A stretch of DNA of 64,000 nucleotides from Paraburkholderia sp. CNPSo 3272 (GCF_024206495.1 NZ_JAMBPQ010000001.1:310001-374000); one strand, 5' to 3'. Positions 29,299-38,889 are shown, counted from the first letter of the stretch. Numbers and translations: made by a program. The notes: a model not told the origin generated them from the sequence alone.

Positions 29299-29559
29299 AT
29301 GAGCAACATCCAGCTCGACATCGAATGGACCGAAGCGGCCTCACGCAAGATCGAAAAGCTGATGCCGCGCGGCGGCAACCAGGACGCGTACCTCGCGCTG
29401 CCCCCCATCGAATGCCTGCCGATGGAAGGCGACGTGCTGTTTCTCGGCCCGGCTGGCAAGCAGCAGCCGTTTATAGTGGCGGAGCGTCAATACCATCACG
29501 AGGGCGACGCAGACTGGACCATCATCCTGATTCTCGACGTGCCCGACACGGCGCACTGA
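29299..29559 (+). CDS. Conserved hypothetical protein, 86 residues
   Basis: Starts MSNIQLDIEWTEAASRKIEK behind GGAGA. The protein is soluble and acidic, with a central strand-rich stretch (GDVLFLGPAGKQQPFIVAERQYHH) and a hydrophobic C-terminal strand (TIILILDV). There is no signal peptide or recognisable motif. Base and codon use match neighbouring core genes, which supports a real gene. The function is unknown. Confidence 0.75.
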   Translation: MSNIQLDIEWTEAASRKIEKLMPRGGNQDAYLALPPIECLPMEGDVLFLGPAGKQQPFIVAERQYHHEGDADWTIILILDVPDTAH

Positions 29560-29920
29560 ACGGCACACCGTGCTGCCCGCAGGCGGCACGCGAGGCGCTC
29601 GCATCCAACGCGGGCGCCCACTCGCGGCATCCCCTCCTCCGGCTTTCCATGGCATGCGTCGCCGCGCCAGGCACGGCTCATGCGCGCAGTTTCTGTCTCT
29701 CGCCCCACACTTGACGACCTAGTCCAGGCGGTTGCCGCCGTCGCTCGAACGCCTGCTTCAGAGGCAGCAGTGAGGTCCGCGCAGTAGGAGCGCCCACGAA
29801 TAGCCCATGCCGCAGCGCGTCCCGAGCCATGCCAAACGCGGACTTTCCGCGCGAGCACCCGTGGCGCGTGCCGGGTTTAGCCACGTCGCAGACCGGCAAT
29901 CCGCCGCCCGGTCCGGATCA
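29560..29920. other. Intergenic region without a supported gene
   Basis: This 361-bp stretch separates the 86-residue hypothetical gene from the convergent arfB. Short open frames exist on both strands but lack ribosome-binding sites and family features. No terminator with a U-tract was seen. Confidence 0.5.
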
Positions 29921-30325
29921 CTAATCGGTTACGCGCCGACGCCCCGCCTTCAGCTCACCGGTGCGCGCCTTGCTGTCGAGCCGGCGCAGCTTCGAGGCAC
30001 GCGTGGGGCGCGTCGCCACGCGCGCCTTGCGCGTCACGCTGACGCTGTCGACCAGCTCCTCGAGGCGCGCAAGCGCGGCCACGCGATTCTGTTCCTGGGT
30101 GCGGTATTCCTGCGATTTGATCACGACGATGCCCTCGCTCGTAATCCGACGGTCGGCAAGCGCGAGCAGGCGCATCTTGAGCACCTCGGGCAACGACGAG
30201 GCGCGGATGTCGAAGCGCAGATGAATCGCGCTCGACACCTTGTTCACGTTCTGGCCGCCCGCGCCCTGTGCGCGAACGGCGACGAGTTCGATTTCCTGCA
30301 ACGGGATGGGCGCGCGTGCGGTCAT
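29921..30325 (-). CDS. arfB: Alternative ribosome-rescue factor / peptidyl-tRNA hydrolase ArfB
   Basis: Hydrolyses peptidyl-tRNA on stalled ribosomes without needing a stop codon. The 134 residues begin [20 protein letters not shown] and carry the class I release-factor motif GGQ at residues 23-25 ([13 protein letters not shown]). The basic C-terminal tail ([21 protein letters not shown]) is the part that enters the empty mRNA channel in this family. The length matches ArfB/YaeJ and excludes RF1 or RF2. It stands alone, divergent from the next gene. Confidence 0.96.
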   Translation of the reverse strand: MTARAPIPLQEIELVAVRAQGAGGQNVNKVSSAIHLRFDIRASSLPEVLKMRLLALADRRITSEGIVVIKSQEYRTQEQNRVAALARLEELVDSVSVTRKARVATRPTRASKLRRLDSKARTGELKAGRRRVTD

Positions 30326-30567
30326 GGGCAACCAGAAAGAAAGCAGGCCGCTTCGGGCCGGACACGCGGCAGTGTCGCACAGCGCGCCTGAATCGGCACC
30401 GGCATGACACAGGCGTGACATGCCATCGCGCAAGCGGCAAACCAATCCGCCGCGCATGCGCAATGCCGCTGCGCCGTCGTCCCGCTGCGCAGCCAGTTTG
30501 CCGCCGCGCGGCGCATGAACCATACTTGCGACATTCCCTTGGGCGAACCCTCAGGAGCGCGCACCCC

Positions 30568-31239
30568 ATGAAGCTGCGTCCCGCATTCGTTGCCGAACTG
30601 GCGGTCAACCTGCTGCTTCCCTGGGTCGCCTACCGTCTCGCCGAGCCGCACTGGGGCGAAGTCGGCGGCCTCATTGCGTCGGCCGCGCCGCCGCTTGCCT
30701 GGAGCATCGTCGAACTCGTGCGCTTTCGGCGTGTGGATGCGCTCTCCGCCGTCATTCTGCTCGGCATCGTGCTCTCGCTTGTCGCCGTGGCGTTCGGCGG
30801 CAGCCCGCGCGTGCTGTTGATGCGTGAAAGCCTCGCTTCGGGCGCGATCGGCGCCGCGTTCCTGATCTCGCTTGTCGCGAAGCGCCCGCTCGTCTTCTAT
30901 CTCACGCGAGCGACAGTCGCGCGCGAGACACGCGAAGGCGTCGCGCGGCTCGAACAGCTCTGGAAGGAAAACGCGAGCTTCGCGGCGGCCATGCGCCTGC
31001 TCACGTTCATCTGGGGCTTCGGGCTTTGTCTCGATTCCGCACTGCGCACGTATCTGGCCGCCACCTGGCCGATCGAACGCTTTCTCGTCGTCTCGCCGAT
31101 CATCGGCTATGGCGTGTTCGGCGGCCTGATGGCCTGGACCTTCTGGTATCGCACGCGCATGCGGCGCATTCACGGCACGCACGGCCTGCTCGGCGACGCG
31201 GCCGCGGCAACGAACCCGAGCACGCTCAGCGTGGACTGA
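30568..31239 (+). CDS. VC0807-family inner-membrane protein
   Basis: A 223-residue integral membrane protein with about five to six hydrophobic segments, first FVAELAVNLLLPWVAYRLA and last VVSPIIGYGVFGGLMAWTFWY. It resembles the uncharacterised VC0807 family in length and in the motif LAWSIVELVRFRRVDALSA. AGGAG lies eleven bases before the chosen ATG. Further in-frame upstream sequence overlaps arfB and is not expected to be translated. Function unknown. Confidence 0.82.
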   Translation: MKLRPAFVAELAVNLLLPWVAYRLAEPHWGEVGGLIASAAPPLAWSIVELVRFRRVDALSAVILLGIVLSLVAVAFGGSPRVLLMRESLASGAIGAAFLISLVAKRPLVFYLTRATVARETREGVARLEQLWKENASFAAAMRLLTFIWGFGLCLDSALRTYLAATWPIERFLVVSPIIGYGVFGGLMAWTFWYRTRMRRIHGTHGLLGDAAAATNPSTLSVD

Positions 31240-31363
31240 GACGCCGGCGCCGCCCTCGGCCCAGTCCGGCACGCATCGGCGGTCAGATCGCGCCCGAAAT
31301 ACGTTAGACTCAGCGCCACAATCCGCGGCGTACTGTCCGCTCTCGAACTTCCCCCGGCAGTCG

Positions 31364-33892
31364 ATGCGCTACTCCGTAGAAATCAGGAAATTCCTCTATA
31401 GCCAGTACTTTTACGGCGGTCTGCGCATCGCGATCGGCATCTCGCTTCCCGCCGTCCTGTGCCTGTTCGTCTTTCACAAGAGCGAACTGGGCTTCACCAT
31501 CTCGACCGGCGCACTCGGCGCCTGCGTGGTCGACATGCCGGGGCCGCTCAAGTACAAGCGCAACGAAATGCTCGCGTGCAGCGTCATCGGGTTTCTCTCC
31601 GCTTACGCCACGGGCCTCGCCACCTTCAGTCCCATCGCGCTCTGGGCCACCGTGGTGCCGCTCACCTTCGTGCTCTCGCTGATCGTGGTCTACGGCAACC
31701 GTTGGCCGCAGATCAGCTTCGCCACCCTCTTCATGATGGTGATGACGCTCGAAGAGCATTTCACGCCGCACCTCGCGCTCGTCAATGCGCTGTGGATTCT
31801 GCTGGGCGGCCTCTGGTACACGGCGTGGTCGACCTCGATCAGCCAGCTCATGCTCGATCGCATCGAGCAGCAGGCGCTCGCCGAAAGCGTGTTCGCCTGC
31901 GCCGACTACCTGCTCGCACGTGCCCAGTTCTTCGACCTCGACAACGATCTCGACGAGTGCTACCGCAACCTGGTCGCGAAGCAGATCGCCGCCGTCGAGC
32001 GCCAGGACGCGGCACGCGACATCGTGCTGCGCAACCTGCCCAAGCTCAGGGCCGGCAAGATCGATGCGCGGCGCGCGATGCACTTCAACCTGTTCATCAA
32101 CACCGTCGATCTGCACGAGCTGTTCGTGGGCGCGCACACCGACTATCCGCTCGTGCGCAACACCTTCGGCGCCTCCGACCTGCTCGTGTTCTACCGCGAC
32201 CTGATCCGCAAGGCCGCCGCCGATCTCGAAGACATCGGCCTTGCAGTGCTGCAAAACGAGGCGCCGCGCGCGAGCGTGAACGTGAAGGCCGAATTGCGCG
32301 CCATCGAATACGAACTCGAGCTGCTGAAAAAACGCGACCTGGCCGCGACCGATCCGGAGGCCTATGCGGCGATCTCAGCGTCGTTCCGGCGTATCTGGAG
32401 TGCGACACGCCTGATCGACCGCATGCGCCGCAGCCTCGCGAGCGAAGTACCGACGACCGAAACAGAGTTGCGTATCGACGAGGCGCTCACACGCTTCGTG
32501 ACGAACCGCCGCGTGTCCTGGCTGCAGATCTTCTCGAACCTCACGATGGCCTCGCCGAGCTTTCGCCACGCGCTGCGCGTGACGATCGCCGTGGCGGTGG
32601 GTTTCTGGCTCGGGCGGCTTCTGCCGCTCACCAACGCCTACTGGATCGTGATGACGAGCATCATCATCCTGAAGCCGGGCTACTCGCTCACGCGCCAGCG
32701 CAACGCGCAGCGTATCGTCGGCACGCTGATCGGCTGTATCGCGAGCATTGCGCTGATCCTGCTCGTGAAGCAGCCGCTCGTGCTGCTCGTCTCGATGTTC
32801 GCGGCGATGGTGATGAGCTACAGCCTCCTGCTCTTCAACTACACGGCGAGTGTGGTGTTCACTTCGGCCTATGTGCTCCTGATGTTCCATCTGCTCGCGC
32901 CGGGCAGCATGCGCATCATCGGCGAGCGGGCGATCGACACGGTGGTGGGCTGCATGATCGCCATCGCCGCGAGCCATCTGTTCCCGTACTGGGAATACCG
33001 CCTGATGGGCAAGCTCGTGCACGACATGATCGCCGCGACGCGCAGCTATCTCGAGGCGAGCTGGTGGTGGAGCGGGCGCACGAGCGCGCCGCAGCCGGCG
33101 TTCGCGGGCCCCGCGGTGAGCGAGGCCGGCGCGCGCGTGGCCGCCCACGCAACGCCCACGGCGACGCTAGCAGCCGCTGCGGGCGGCGTGGCGAATCCGC
33201 TGCCCGGCAGCGCGAGCGCCATGGCGAGCGCTTCGGCGAACGCGGCGAGCGTCATCGACGAACCGGTCGCCGCCGTCGCGACCCTCGACGACTCGCCCAC
33301 CGCCGGCGCTCCCGGCTCGCCCGTGTCAGCCGTGGGCGCGAAAGCCGCTGCGCAAACCGCCCAGGCCACAGCGGGAGCAGCCGCCGCGGCGCCGTCGCTC
33401 GCGCGCGACTTCCGCTACCGGCTCGCGCGCAAGAACGTGCACGTGGCGTTTGCGAATCTCGGCCAGGCGTTCCAGCGCATGATGCTCGAACCGAAGGCCG
33501 CGCAGAAGTTCGTGCCCGAGCTCAACGACCTGCTCGTGCGCAGCCACGTGCTCGCTTCGCAGATCACGGCCACCGCCCCGCTCCTGCGCAGCACGGCGCG
33601 GACCGACCAGCCGGAGGTCAAGCTCGACGCGCTCGAGCGCGCGCTTTCGTGCGTGCGCGAGAACCTCGTCGCCGCAGAAGCGGGCACGCCTGCGCCCGCC
33701 GATCAGGCCGACATCACGAAGCAGCTCACGCGCGAACTCGATGCGATGGTGGTGGAAGCCGAGCGCGCGCTCGGCGCCGCCGGGGAACTGCCGCAGGAAC
33801 TCAAGCTGCTCGCCCACCAGTGCAAGCAGATGATCACGGCGTCCTGGCTGATTCGCCGGGACGCGAGCATCATCCGACTACCGGAGGAATAA
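31364..33892 (+). CDS. FUSC-family (YccS-like) membrane protein, putative aromatic-acid efflux
   Basis: An 842-residue protein with two blocks of hydrophobic helices (about 20-160 and 400-540) separated by a cytoplasmic helical region, the layout of YccS/YhfK and fusaric-acid-resistance transporters. The second block starts SFRHALRVTIAVAVGFWLG and contains YWIVMTSIIILKPGYSLTRQR, the FUSC signature. About 110 residues of Ala/Pro/Ser-rich low complexity (about 570-680) join it to a C-terminal helical domain. A TAGACT hexamer about 60 bp upstream may be its -10. The substrate is not evident; no adaptor gene is adjacent. Confidence 0.9.
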   Translation: MRYSVEIRKFLYSQYFYGGLRIAIGISLPAVLCLFVFHKSELGFTISTGALGACVVDMPGPLKYKRNEMLACSVIGFLSAYATGLATFSPIALWATVVPLTFVLSLIVVYGNRWPQISFATLFMMVMTLEEHFTPHLALVNALWILLGGLWYTAWSTSISQLMLDRIEQQALAESVFACADYLLARAQFFDLDNDLDECYRNLVAKQIAAVERQDAARDIVLRNLPKLRAGKIDARRAMHFNLFINTVDLHELFVGAHTDYPLVRNTFGASDLLVFYRDLIRKAAADLEDIGLAVLQNEAPRASVNVKAELRAIEYELELLKKRDLAATDPEAYAAISASFRRIWSATRLIDRMRRSLASEVPTTETELRIDEALTRFVTNRRVSWLQIFSNLTMASPSFRHALRVTIAVAVGFWLGRLLPLTNAYWIVMTSIIILKPGYSLTRQRNAQRIVGTLIGCIASIALILLVKQPLVLLVSMFAAMVMSYSLLLFNYTASVVFTSAYVLLMFHLLAPGSMRIIGERAIDTVVGCMIAIAASHLFPYWEYRLMGKLVHDMIAATRSYLEASWWWSGRTSAPQPAFAGPAVSEAGARVAAHATPTATLAAAAGGVANPLPGSASAMASASANAASVIDEPVAAVATLDDSPTAGAPGSPVSAVGAKAAAQTAQATAGAAAAAPSLARDFRYRLARKNVHVAFANLGQAFQRMMLEPKAAQKFVPELNDLLVRSHVLASQITATAPLLRSTARTDQPEVKLDALERALSCVRENLVAAEAGTPAPADQADITKQLTRELDAMVVEAERALGAAGELPQELKLLAHQCKQMITASWLIRRDASIIRLPEE

Positions 33893-33912
33893 GCAGGAGA
33901 CGGCCCGGCGCG

Positions 33913-34107
33913 TCACTGCGTCGAGCCGCTCGCTTGCGAGGCGGCCGTGCTCGCGGATGCATGCGCCGCGCCGGCGCCCACGGTCTCGTCGTACTCGCGC
34001 TTGCTTTTGAGCGCGTTGAAGAGCACGGTGCCGATCACGAACAGCACCACCACGACGATGAGCACGGCAACGCCGACGGTGGGGTTCTTCTTGCGCGGTT
34101 CGTTCAT
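33913..34107 (-). CDS. Small single-helix membrane protein
   Basis: A 64-residue protein with a positively charged N-terminus (MNEPRKKNP), one strongly hydrophobic helix (about 11-32, rich in Val and Ile) and a polar Ala/Ser-rich C-terminus. The topology is probably N-in with a periplasmic tail. No family was recognised. It is convergent with the FUSC gene, with stops 20 bp apart. Confidence 0.7.
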   Translation of the reverse strand: MNEPRKKNPTVGVAVLIVVVVLFVIGTVLFNALKSKREYDETVGAGAAHASASTAASQASGSTQ

Positions 34108-34200
34108 CGGTCGTGCCCAGCCTCGAATTGGATGACAGGAACGGGCATTCTACGCCGCCATGCCTTGCAGACGGCTTGCGCCGCGGCCCGCCAGGTCACG

Positions 34201-34662
34201 CTAGGCGCCGCTGCGCACCGGCAGCGCCGTCGAGTATTTGAGCTGCTCCATCGCGAAGCTCGAACTGACGTCGAACAGCGGCACGGCGCGAATGAGCTGC
34301 TTGTAGACGCGGTCGAAGTCGTCGATATCGGAGACCACGATGCGCAGCAGGTAGTCGGTCTCGCCGCTCATCCGATACGCCTCGACGATTTCGGGAATCT
34401 CCTGCACGGCGCGCGTGAAAGTCTGCGCCCATGCCTCGGTGTGCTGGTTCGTGCGCACGGCGACGAACACCGTCGTCCCCACGCCGAGCTTGCGTGGGTC
34501 GCACAGCGCGACCTGCGCGCGGATTACGCCCGTTTCCTTCAGGCGCTGCACGCGCTTCCAGCACGGCGTTTGCGAAAGATTGACGCGTTGCGCCAATTCC
34601 GCGACCGGCATGGTCGCGTCCTGCTGCAGCAGCTCAACCAGCTTTCTGTCGATGAGATCCAT
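34201..34662 (-). CDS. Lrp/AsnC-family transcriptional regulator
   Basis: A 153-residue regulator: an N-terminal helix-turn-helix (MDLIDRKLVELLQQDATMPVA and LSQTPCWKRVQRLKETGVI) and a C-terminal RAM ligand-binding domain with AYRMSGETDYLLRIVV. It is divergent from a cysteine-dioxygenase-like gene. The 125-bp gap contains two inverted repeats, one next to each gene, that fit Lrp-type binding. It is likely the local regulator and may sense a sulfur amino acid; this last point is inference from the neighbour. Confidence 0.95.
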   Translation of the reverse strand: MDLIDRKLVELLQQDATMPVAELAQRVNLSQTPCWKRVQRLKETGVIRAQVALCDPRKLGVGTTVFVAVRTNQHTEAWAQTFTRAVQEIPEIVEAYRMSGETDYLLRIVVSDIDDFDRVYKQLIRAVPLFDVSSSFAMEQLKYSTALPVRSGA

Positions 34663-34680
34663 TTCCGCACTCCCCGAAGC

Positions 34681-34697
34681 GTAGAAATTTATTCTAC
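34681..34697. promoter_or_regulatory. Candidate Lrp-type operator, lrp-proximal
   Basis: A perfect inverted repeat GTAGAA-N5-TTCTAC lies 18 bp upstream of the Lrp-family gene. The AT-rich centre and arm length fit Lrp/AsnC operators. Confidence 0.6.
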
Positions 34698-34755
34698 ACG
34701 GTGGGCAAACGAGAAAAGAATAGGAAAACTCTTTCCAGGCGCGAACGGTTATAAA

Positions 34756-34780
34756 TCTTCTTGTAGAAACTGCAAGAAGA
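34756..34780. promoter_or_regulatory. Candidate Lrp-type operator, dioxygenase-proximal
   Basis: Perfect 8-bp arms TCTTCTTG and CAAGAAGA flank a 9-bp centre that repeats the GTAGAAA motif of the other site. It lies immediately before the dioxygenase-like ATG at 34788, next to a TATAAA hexamer (34750-34755). Confidence 0.55.
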
Positions 34781-34787
34781 ACACGCC

Positions 34788-35396
34788 ATGAACGCCCCTG
34801 CCGAACTCGCCCTGCTGAACGCCGTCCACACCGCGCAGCAGCACGCCGCCGCCGTCGCGCGCCTCACCGCCGCAATCGACGCCGCCTTCGATGGCTGCGC
34901 GATGCCCGGCGACCCGTCGCGCTGCGTCCGCTTCGCGCGCGGCCTGCGCGCGGCGCTCACGCGTGCGCTCGCCGACCCTGCGCTCGTCACGCCTGCGCAG
35001 CGCGAAGGCAGCGCGCAGACGTACCGGCGTCATGTCATCGCGGCCGACAGCCGCGGCCGCTACACGGTCGCGGCGCTCGTCTGGCAGCCGGGCCACGCGA
35101 GCCCGATCCATGCGCATCACACCTGGTGCGGTTACGCCGTGCTCGACGGCACGCTGACCGAAACGCTCTACGCGTGGGACGACGCACGTCAGGGCGCCGA
35201 CGTGGTTCGCTCGCATCCGCGCGCGAGCGGCGCGGTGTCGTTCGGCGGACGCGGGCGCACCGGCATTCACCGGCTTTCGAACGGCAGCGACGCGCGCGCC
35301 GTCTCGCTGCATGTCTACGGCGTCGCCGCCGAACACATCGGCACGCAGGTCAACGACGTGCTGCCGCTCGTGCGCAAGCCGGCGCTCGCCTCTTGA
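34788..35396 (+). CDS. Cysteine dioxygenase-like cupin protein
   Basis: A non-haem iron thiol dioxygenase fold of 202 residues. The three iron ligands of the family can be placed at H108 and H110 (SPIHAHHTWCG) and H161 (TGIHRLS). The second-sphere Ser-His-Tyr triad is present as S173, H175 and Y177 (SLHVYG). The spacing matches cysteine and 3-mercaptopropionate dioxygenases, which turn a thiol into a sulfinate. The substrate cannot be decided from sequence. Regulation by the divergent Lrp-type protein is likely. Confidence 0.87.
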   Translation: MNAPAELALLNAVHTAQQHAAAVARLTAAIDAAFDGCAMPGDPSRCVRFARGLRAALTRALADPALVTPAQREGSAQTYRRHVIAADSRGRYTVAALVWQPGHASPIHAHHTWCGYAVLDGTLTETLYAWDDARQGADVVRSHPRASGAVSFGGRGRTGIHRLSNGSDARAVSLHVYGVAAEHIGTQVNDVLPLVRKPALAS

Positions 35397-35522
35397 CGCG
35401 GCTGCCCCCTTCGCACTGCTTACCGTCTGACTGCGCAAGGCCGCCGGGCAGCCGCCCGGCGCCAGCGCAACCGCGGCGCGAGAAGGTGCGTTTGAGTTTG
35501 TCCCGAGCGGCGACGCAGACCT

Positions 35523-38036
35523 TCAGCCGCGGCTGCCCGCCGTGGGAATCTGCGGCGGCGCGCCCTCGGGGCCCGCCGTTGGCGGGGGTGCGGGCCGCGG
35601 CTCGTGCGAGGCATCGCGCGCGACGCCGCCGCTCACATGCACGCCAGACGGATGCGGATGGCCATGCGCCTCCTCGACTTCGCCGCTGCGCGAGGACACG
35701 TGCACCTGCATCTGCGGCACCGGCATGTCGATGCCGGCTTCGTCCATGTGGCGCTTCAGGCGCGCATTGAACGCACGCGCCACGCTCCACTGCTGCAGCG
35801 GCCGCGTCTTGATCTGCCCTTTGACGACCATCCAGTTCGGGTCGAAGCGGTCGAGCCCCCACACTTCCACGGGCCCGAGTATCTCGCGGCGATAGCGGAA
35901 GTCGGCCACGAGTTCCGCGCCGGTCTCGCGAATCATGCGGGTGACCGTATCGAGATCGACCGAGAAGGGCACACGCACTTCGAACACGGCGAACGCGAAA
36001 TCGCGCGAGAGGTTCTTCACGATCTTGATCTGCGAGAACGGAATCGCGTGGATCGCGCCCTGCCCGTCGCGCAGCCGCACGGTGCGGATCGACAGATGCT
36101 CGACCGTGCCCGCGTGGCCGTTGTCGATGTCGATCCAGTCGCCCACCGAAATCGTCTCCTCGATGATGATGAACAGACCGGTGATGAGGTCGGCCACCAG
36201 CGACTGCGCGCCAAAGCCGATGGCAAGACCGATCACGCCCGCGCCGGCGAGCAGCGGCGTGACGTTGATGCCGAGATTCGCCGCGGTGACGATGCCCGTG
36301 GTGGTGAGGATCGTCACGAGCACCGCATTGCGCACGAGCGGCAGCATGGTGCGCGCGCGCGTGCTGGGCGCGCGGCCCTTGGTGCGCGGACCGCTCGGAT
36401 TGAGCGCTTCGAGAATCGCGGTATCGATCGTGATCCACACGAGCCAGGCGAGGAACACCGTCGACACGATCGCGAAGATCGCGTGCGCGATGCCGCGCGC
36501 GGCCACGTTCGCCTCGATGATCGCCGCAAGCGAAATGTCCCAGAGGCGCGCACACGACTCGAAATACGCGAACCAGATGAACACCACGAGCAGCGTGCCG
36601 GCAAAGCGCAGCAGGCGCCGCAGATACGGCGAGCGCCGCCGTACGCGCGCGGGGTTCGGGCGCGTGATGCGCAGTACGACCGCTGAGAGGAAGAACGCGA
36701 GCACGAGCAGGAGCGCGGAGACCACCGAGATCTGCAGCACGTCGTCGCGGCTGCCGATGCCGCCGAACGTGGCGACGATCGAAGCGCCGGCGAGCAGCAG
36801 CATCGGCAGTTGCCAGAGCGAGGCGAGCACGTCGAGGACTTCGGTGAGCGCCTTGTGGCGGTGGCGCAGCGAATAGCTGCGATTGCGGATGAGATGCGCG
36901 ACCGGCCGCCGGAAACCAAAGGCGAACACCACCGTCAGCACCGCGGCCGCCATGTTCGCGGCGGTGCTCACCAGTGCGGCCAGGTTCGCGCCCAGCTGGC
37001 GCGCGACTTCGAAATTGGTGGCGGCGTCGCCGAGCGCCGCGAGCACGCCGATCGCAAAGAGCAGCCGGCGCGAGCGCGCGATCAGCAGGCGCACGGCCGC
37101 GCGCCGGTGGCCCGAGCCGAACAGCGAAAACATGATCAGGCAGATCGAAGAAAACACCGCACCCGCGACGATCGCGTAGGCGATCACGAGGGCGAGCGTG
37201 CGCCCGAGCGCGTCCGGCAGCGAGCGCTCGACCACGAGCGCGCCGACGAACGCCACGATCCATGGCGCCGCACGATGCACGACGAAAATCAGCAGATCGA
37301 TAGTGCGCGGATCGGGCCGCAGGCCGGTCTCGACATCGAAGCGCCTGAGCAGCCGCCGCTCGATCCAGCGCAGCACCGCGGCGCACGCGCCCCAGCCGGC
37401 CAGCATGGCGAACAGATCGAACACGATACGGCCGGGGCTTTCGCCCTCTCCGGCCGAGGCAATGTCGTAAAGCTCGACGCCGGCTGCCCTGAAGCGCCCA
37501 GCCCAGTAGTGGAACGGACTGCGGCCGCGGCGCGCGTCCGACTCGACCGAGGCGAGTCCGGACGCAATCGCGCCCAGCAGCCCCGCCGAGTTCGCCGCCG
37601 GGCCCGAAGCGGGCGCGGGCCCTACGTTTTGCGAAGCGCTGCGAAGTTTCTTGAGCTGATTCAGGAGCGCGGTGCGCTGGCGCTCGTTGTCGAGCGTGCT
37701 AATGACACTGTCGAGCGAGCGCGTGAACTCGGCCTGGCTCGCCGGTGACGGCGCCGAGGCCGCTTCGGCCGCCGAAGCCCCCGAGGCACCCGCCGGCGCC
37801 CCGGTGATGATGCTCTTGAGCACCGGCAGCACGGGCGCCGGCGCGGCTTGGGCGGCGGCCCGCAGCGGCATGGTGAGGCACGCCGCGAGGCAGGCGAGAA
37901 GCATGAGCGCGCGCAGGAACGCGCGGACACACCAGCGCGCCGGCGCAGCGCGCGAAAGAAGTGCACGATCCGCTGGGTCGATGCGCATGCGCGACGGCCC
38001 GGCGCCCGCGCCATCGCGTCCGATGCTGGTAGTCAT
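35523..38036 (-). CDS. Large MscS-family mechanosensitive channel
   Basis: An 837-residue inner-membrane channel. The N-terminus has a signal-like hydrophobic segment (about 38-62), then a periplasmic Ala/Ser-rich and helical region (about 65-190). Many transmembrane helices follow (about 195-560), and then the MscS domain with the pore-lining Gly/Ala-rich helix (AGAGVIGLAIGFGAQSLVADLITGL split over TM3) and the beta domain ETISVGDWIDIDNGHAGTVEHL. The last 60 residues are Pro/Gly/Ala-rich. It probably opens on osmotic downshock. The layout is closest to the multi-helix MscS relatives YbiO and MscK. Confidence 0.92.
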   Translation of the reverse strand: MTTSIGRDGAGAGPSRMRIDPADRALLSRAAPARWCVRAFLRALMLLACLAACLTMPLRAAAQAAPAPVLPVLKSIITGAPAGASGASAAEAASAPSPASQAEFTRSLDSVISTLDNERQRTALLNQLKKLRSASQNVGPAPASGPAANSAGLLGAIASGLASVESDARRGRSPFHYWAGRFRAAGVELYDIASAGEGESPGRIVFDLFAMLAGWGACAAVLRWIERRLLRRFDVETGLRPDPRTIDLLIFVVHRAAPWIVAFVGALVVERSLPDALGRTLALVIAYAIVAGAVFSSICLIMFSLFGSGHRRAAVRLLIARSRRLLFAIGVLAALGDAATNFEVARQLGANLAALVSTAANMAAAVLTVVFAFGFRRPVAHLIRNRSYSLRHRHKALTEVLDVLASLWQLPMLLLAGASIVATFGGIGSRDDVLQISVVSALLLVLAFFLSAVVLRITRPNPARVRRRSPYLRRLLRFAGTLLVVFIWFAYFESCARLWDISLAAIIEANVAARGIAHAIFAIVSTVFLAWLVWITIDTAILEALNPSGPRTKGRAPSTRARTMLPLVRNAVLVTILTTTGIVTAANLGINVTPLLAGAGVIGLAIGFGAQSLVADLITGLFIIIEETISVGDWIDIDNGHAGTVEHLSIRTVRLRDGQGAIHAIPFSQIKIVKNLSRDFAFAVFEVRVPFSVDLDTVTRMIRETGAELVADFRYRREILGPVEVWGLDRFDPNWMVVKGQIKTRPLQQWSVARAFNARLKRHMDEAGIDMPVPQMQVHVSSRSGEVEEAHGHPHPSGVHVSGGVARDASHEPRPAPPPTAGPEGAPPQIPTAGSRG

Positions 38037-38140
38037 GGCGGAGGGGCAAAAAAAGGACGTTCCAGTTTAGCCGCACTCCAACTCTGCGCGCCTCGCGCGT
38101 GCGTAACAGTTTGTCAGCGCAGGGCCCGCCGCTTCGCGCC

Positions 38141-38785
38141 TCAGTAGGCTACCGTTGTGATCTGACGAATGAAGCTGCCCTGCTCCAGCTCGTCGACGAA
38201 GGCGATCGCGTAGTCTTCGGCGGAAATGCGGCTCTCGCCCTTCGCATCGGCGATCAGCGTATTGGCGCCCGTGCGGAACGCGCCCGTGCGCTCGCCGGGA
38301 GCGATGATCGCGGCCGGCGCGAAGAAGGTCCAGTCGATGTCGGCGACCGTGCGGTAGTAGTCGAACGCCTCGCGATGGGCGAGCGCGATCGCCTTGTAGG
38401 CGTCGGGGAAGCCTTCGGTATCGACGAGCTGCTTGCCGGGCACGACCTCCAGCGAGCCGGCGCCGCCCACCACTACGAGGCGCTTGAGCCCCGCGGCGCG
38501 CACGCCTTCCACGAGCGCGCGGCTCGCGACCAGCAGGTCGCCGAGCTGATCCTTGGGCGGCGCGTAGGCGCTCGCCACTACATCGTGGCCGCGCACCGCG
38601 GCAGCGATGCTCGCCGCGTCCAGCAAATCGGCCTTCGCCGCGTGGACGTTCGGGACGGCCGCCACGCGCTCGGGCTGGCGGACCAGCGCGCTCACCTGGT
38701 GGCCGCGGCGCGCCGCTTCGGCGGCGATGCGCGAACCGACCATGCCCGTTGCGCCAAAGAGGGCGATTTTCAGCGTCTTGCTCAT
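38141..38785 (-). CDS. NAD(P)-binding atypical SDR / YwnB-like oxidoreductase
   Basis: A 214-residue Rossmann protein with the glycine-rich loop [19 protein letters not shown] at residues 10-28. It has the strand-helix pattern of NmrA-like atypical SDRs ([17 protein letters not shown]) and lacks an obvious YxxxK catalytic pair. Its neighbour is an Rrf2 regulator, as in the ywnA-ywnB arrangement of Bacillus. The operator at 38811-38829, in front of its start, is shared in sequence with one before the rrf2 gene, so Rrf2 control is likely. Confidence 0.9.
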   Translation of the reverse strand: MSKTLKIALFGATGMVGSRIAAEAARRGHQVSALVRQPERVAAVPNVHAAKADLLDAASIAAAVRGHDVVASAYAPPKDQLGDLLVASRALVEGVRAAGLKRLVVVGGAGSLEVVPGKQLVDTEGFPDAYKAIALAHREAFDYYRTVADIDWTFFAPAAIIAPGERTGAFRTGANTLIADAKGESRISAEDYAIAFVDELEQGSFIRQITTVAY

Positions 38786-38810
38786 GAACTGACTCCTGTT
38801 TCCGTATTTA

Positions 38811-38829
38811 TGTAACTACCGAAGTTACA
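38811..38829. promoter_or_regulatory. Rrf2-type operator before the oxidoreductase gene
   Basis: TGTAACTACCGAAGTTACA is a 19-bp near-perfect palindrome with TGTAA-N9-TTACA ends, 26 bp upstream of the oxidoreductase ATG. The same pattern occurs at 39404-39422. Confidence 0.75.
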
Positions 38830-38889
38830 TTTCAGGGGTGAAAAAACGGGGCAATGCCCCGCTGATGAAACTGGCAGCGTGCGGTGCGC

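Noticed and set aside
29678..29899. 73-residue minus-strand ORF downstream of arfB
   Set aside because: No ribosome-binding site, signal, membrane segment or recognisable motif; length is within chance at this GC content.
31459..34791. 1100-residue plus-strand frame overlapping the FUSC gene
   Set aside because: Out-of-frame shadow of FUSC with Arg-rich composition; the FUSC product is recognisable.
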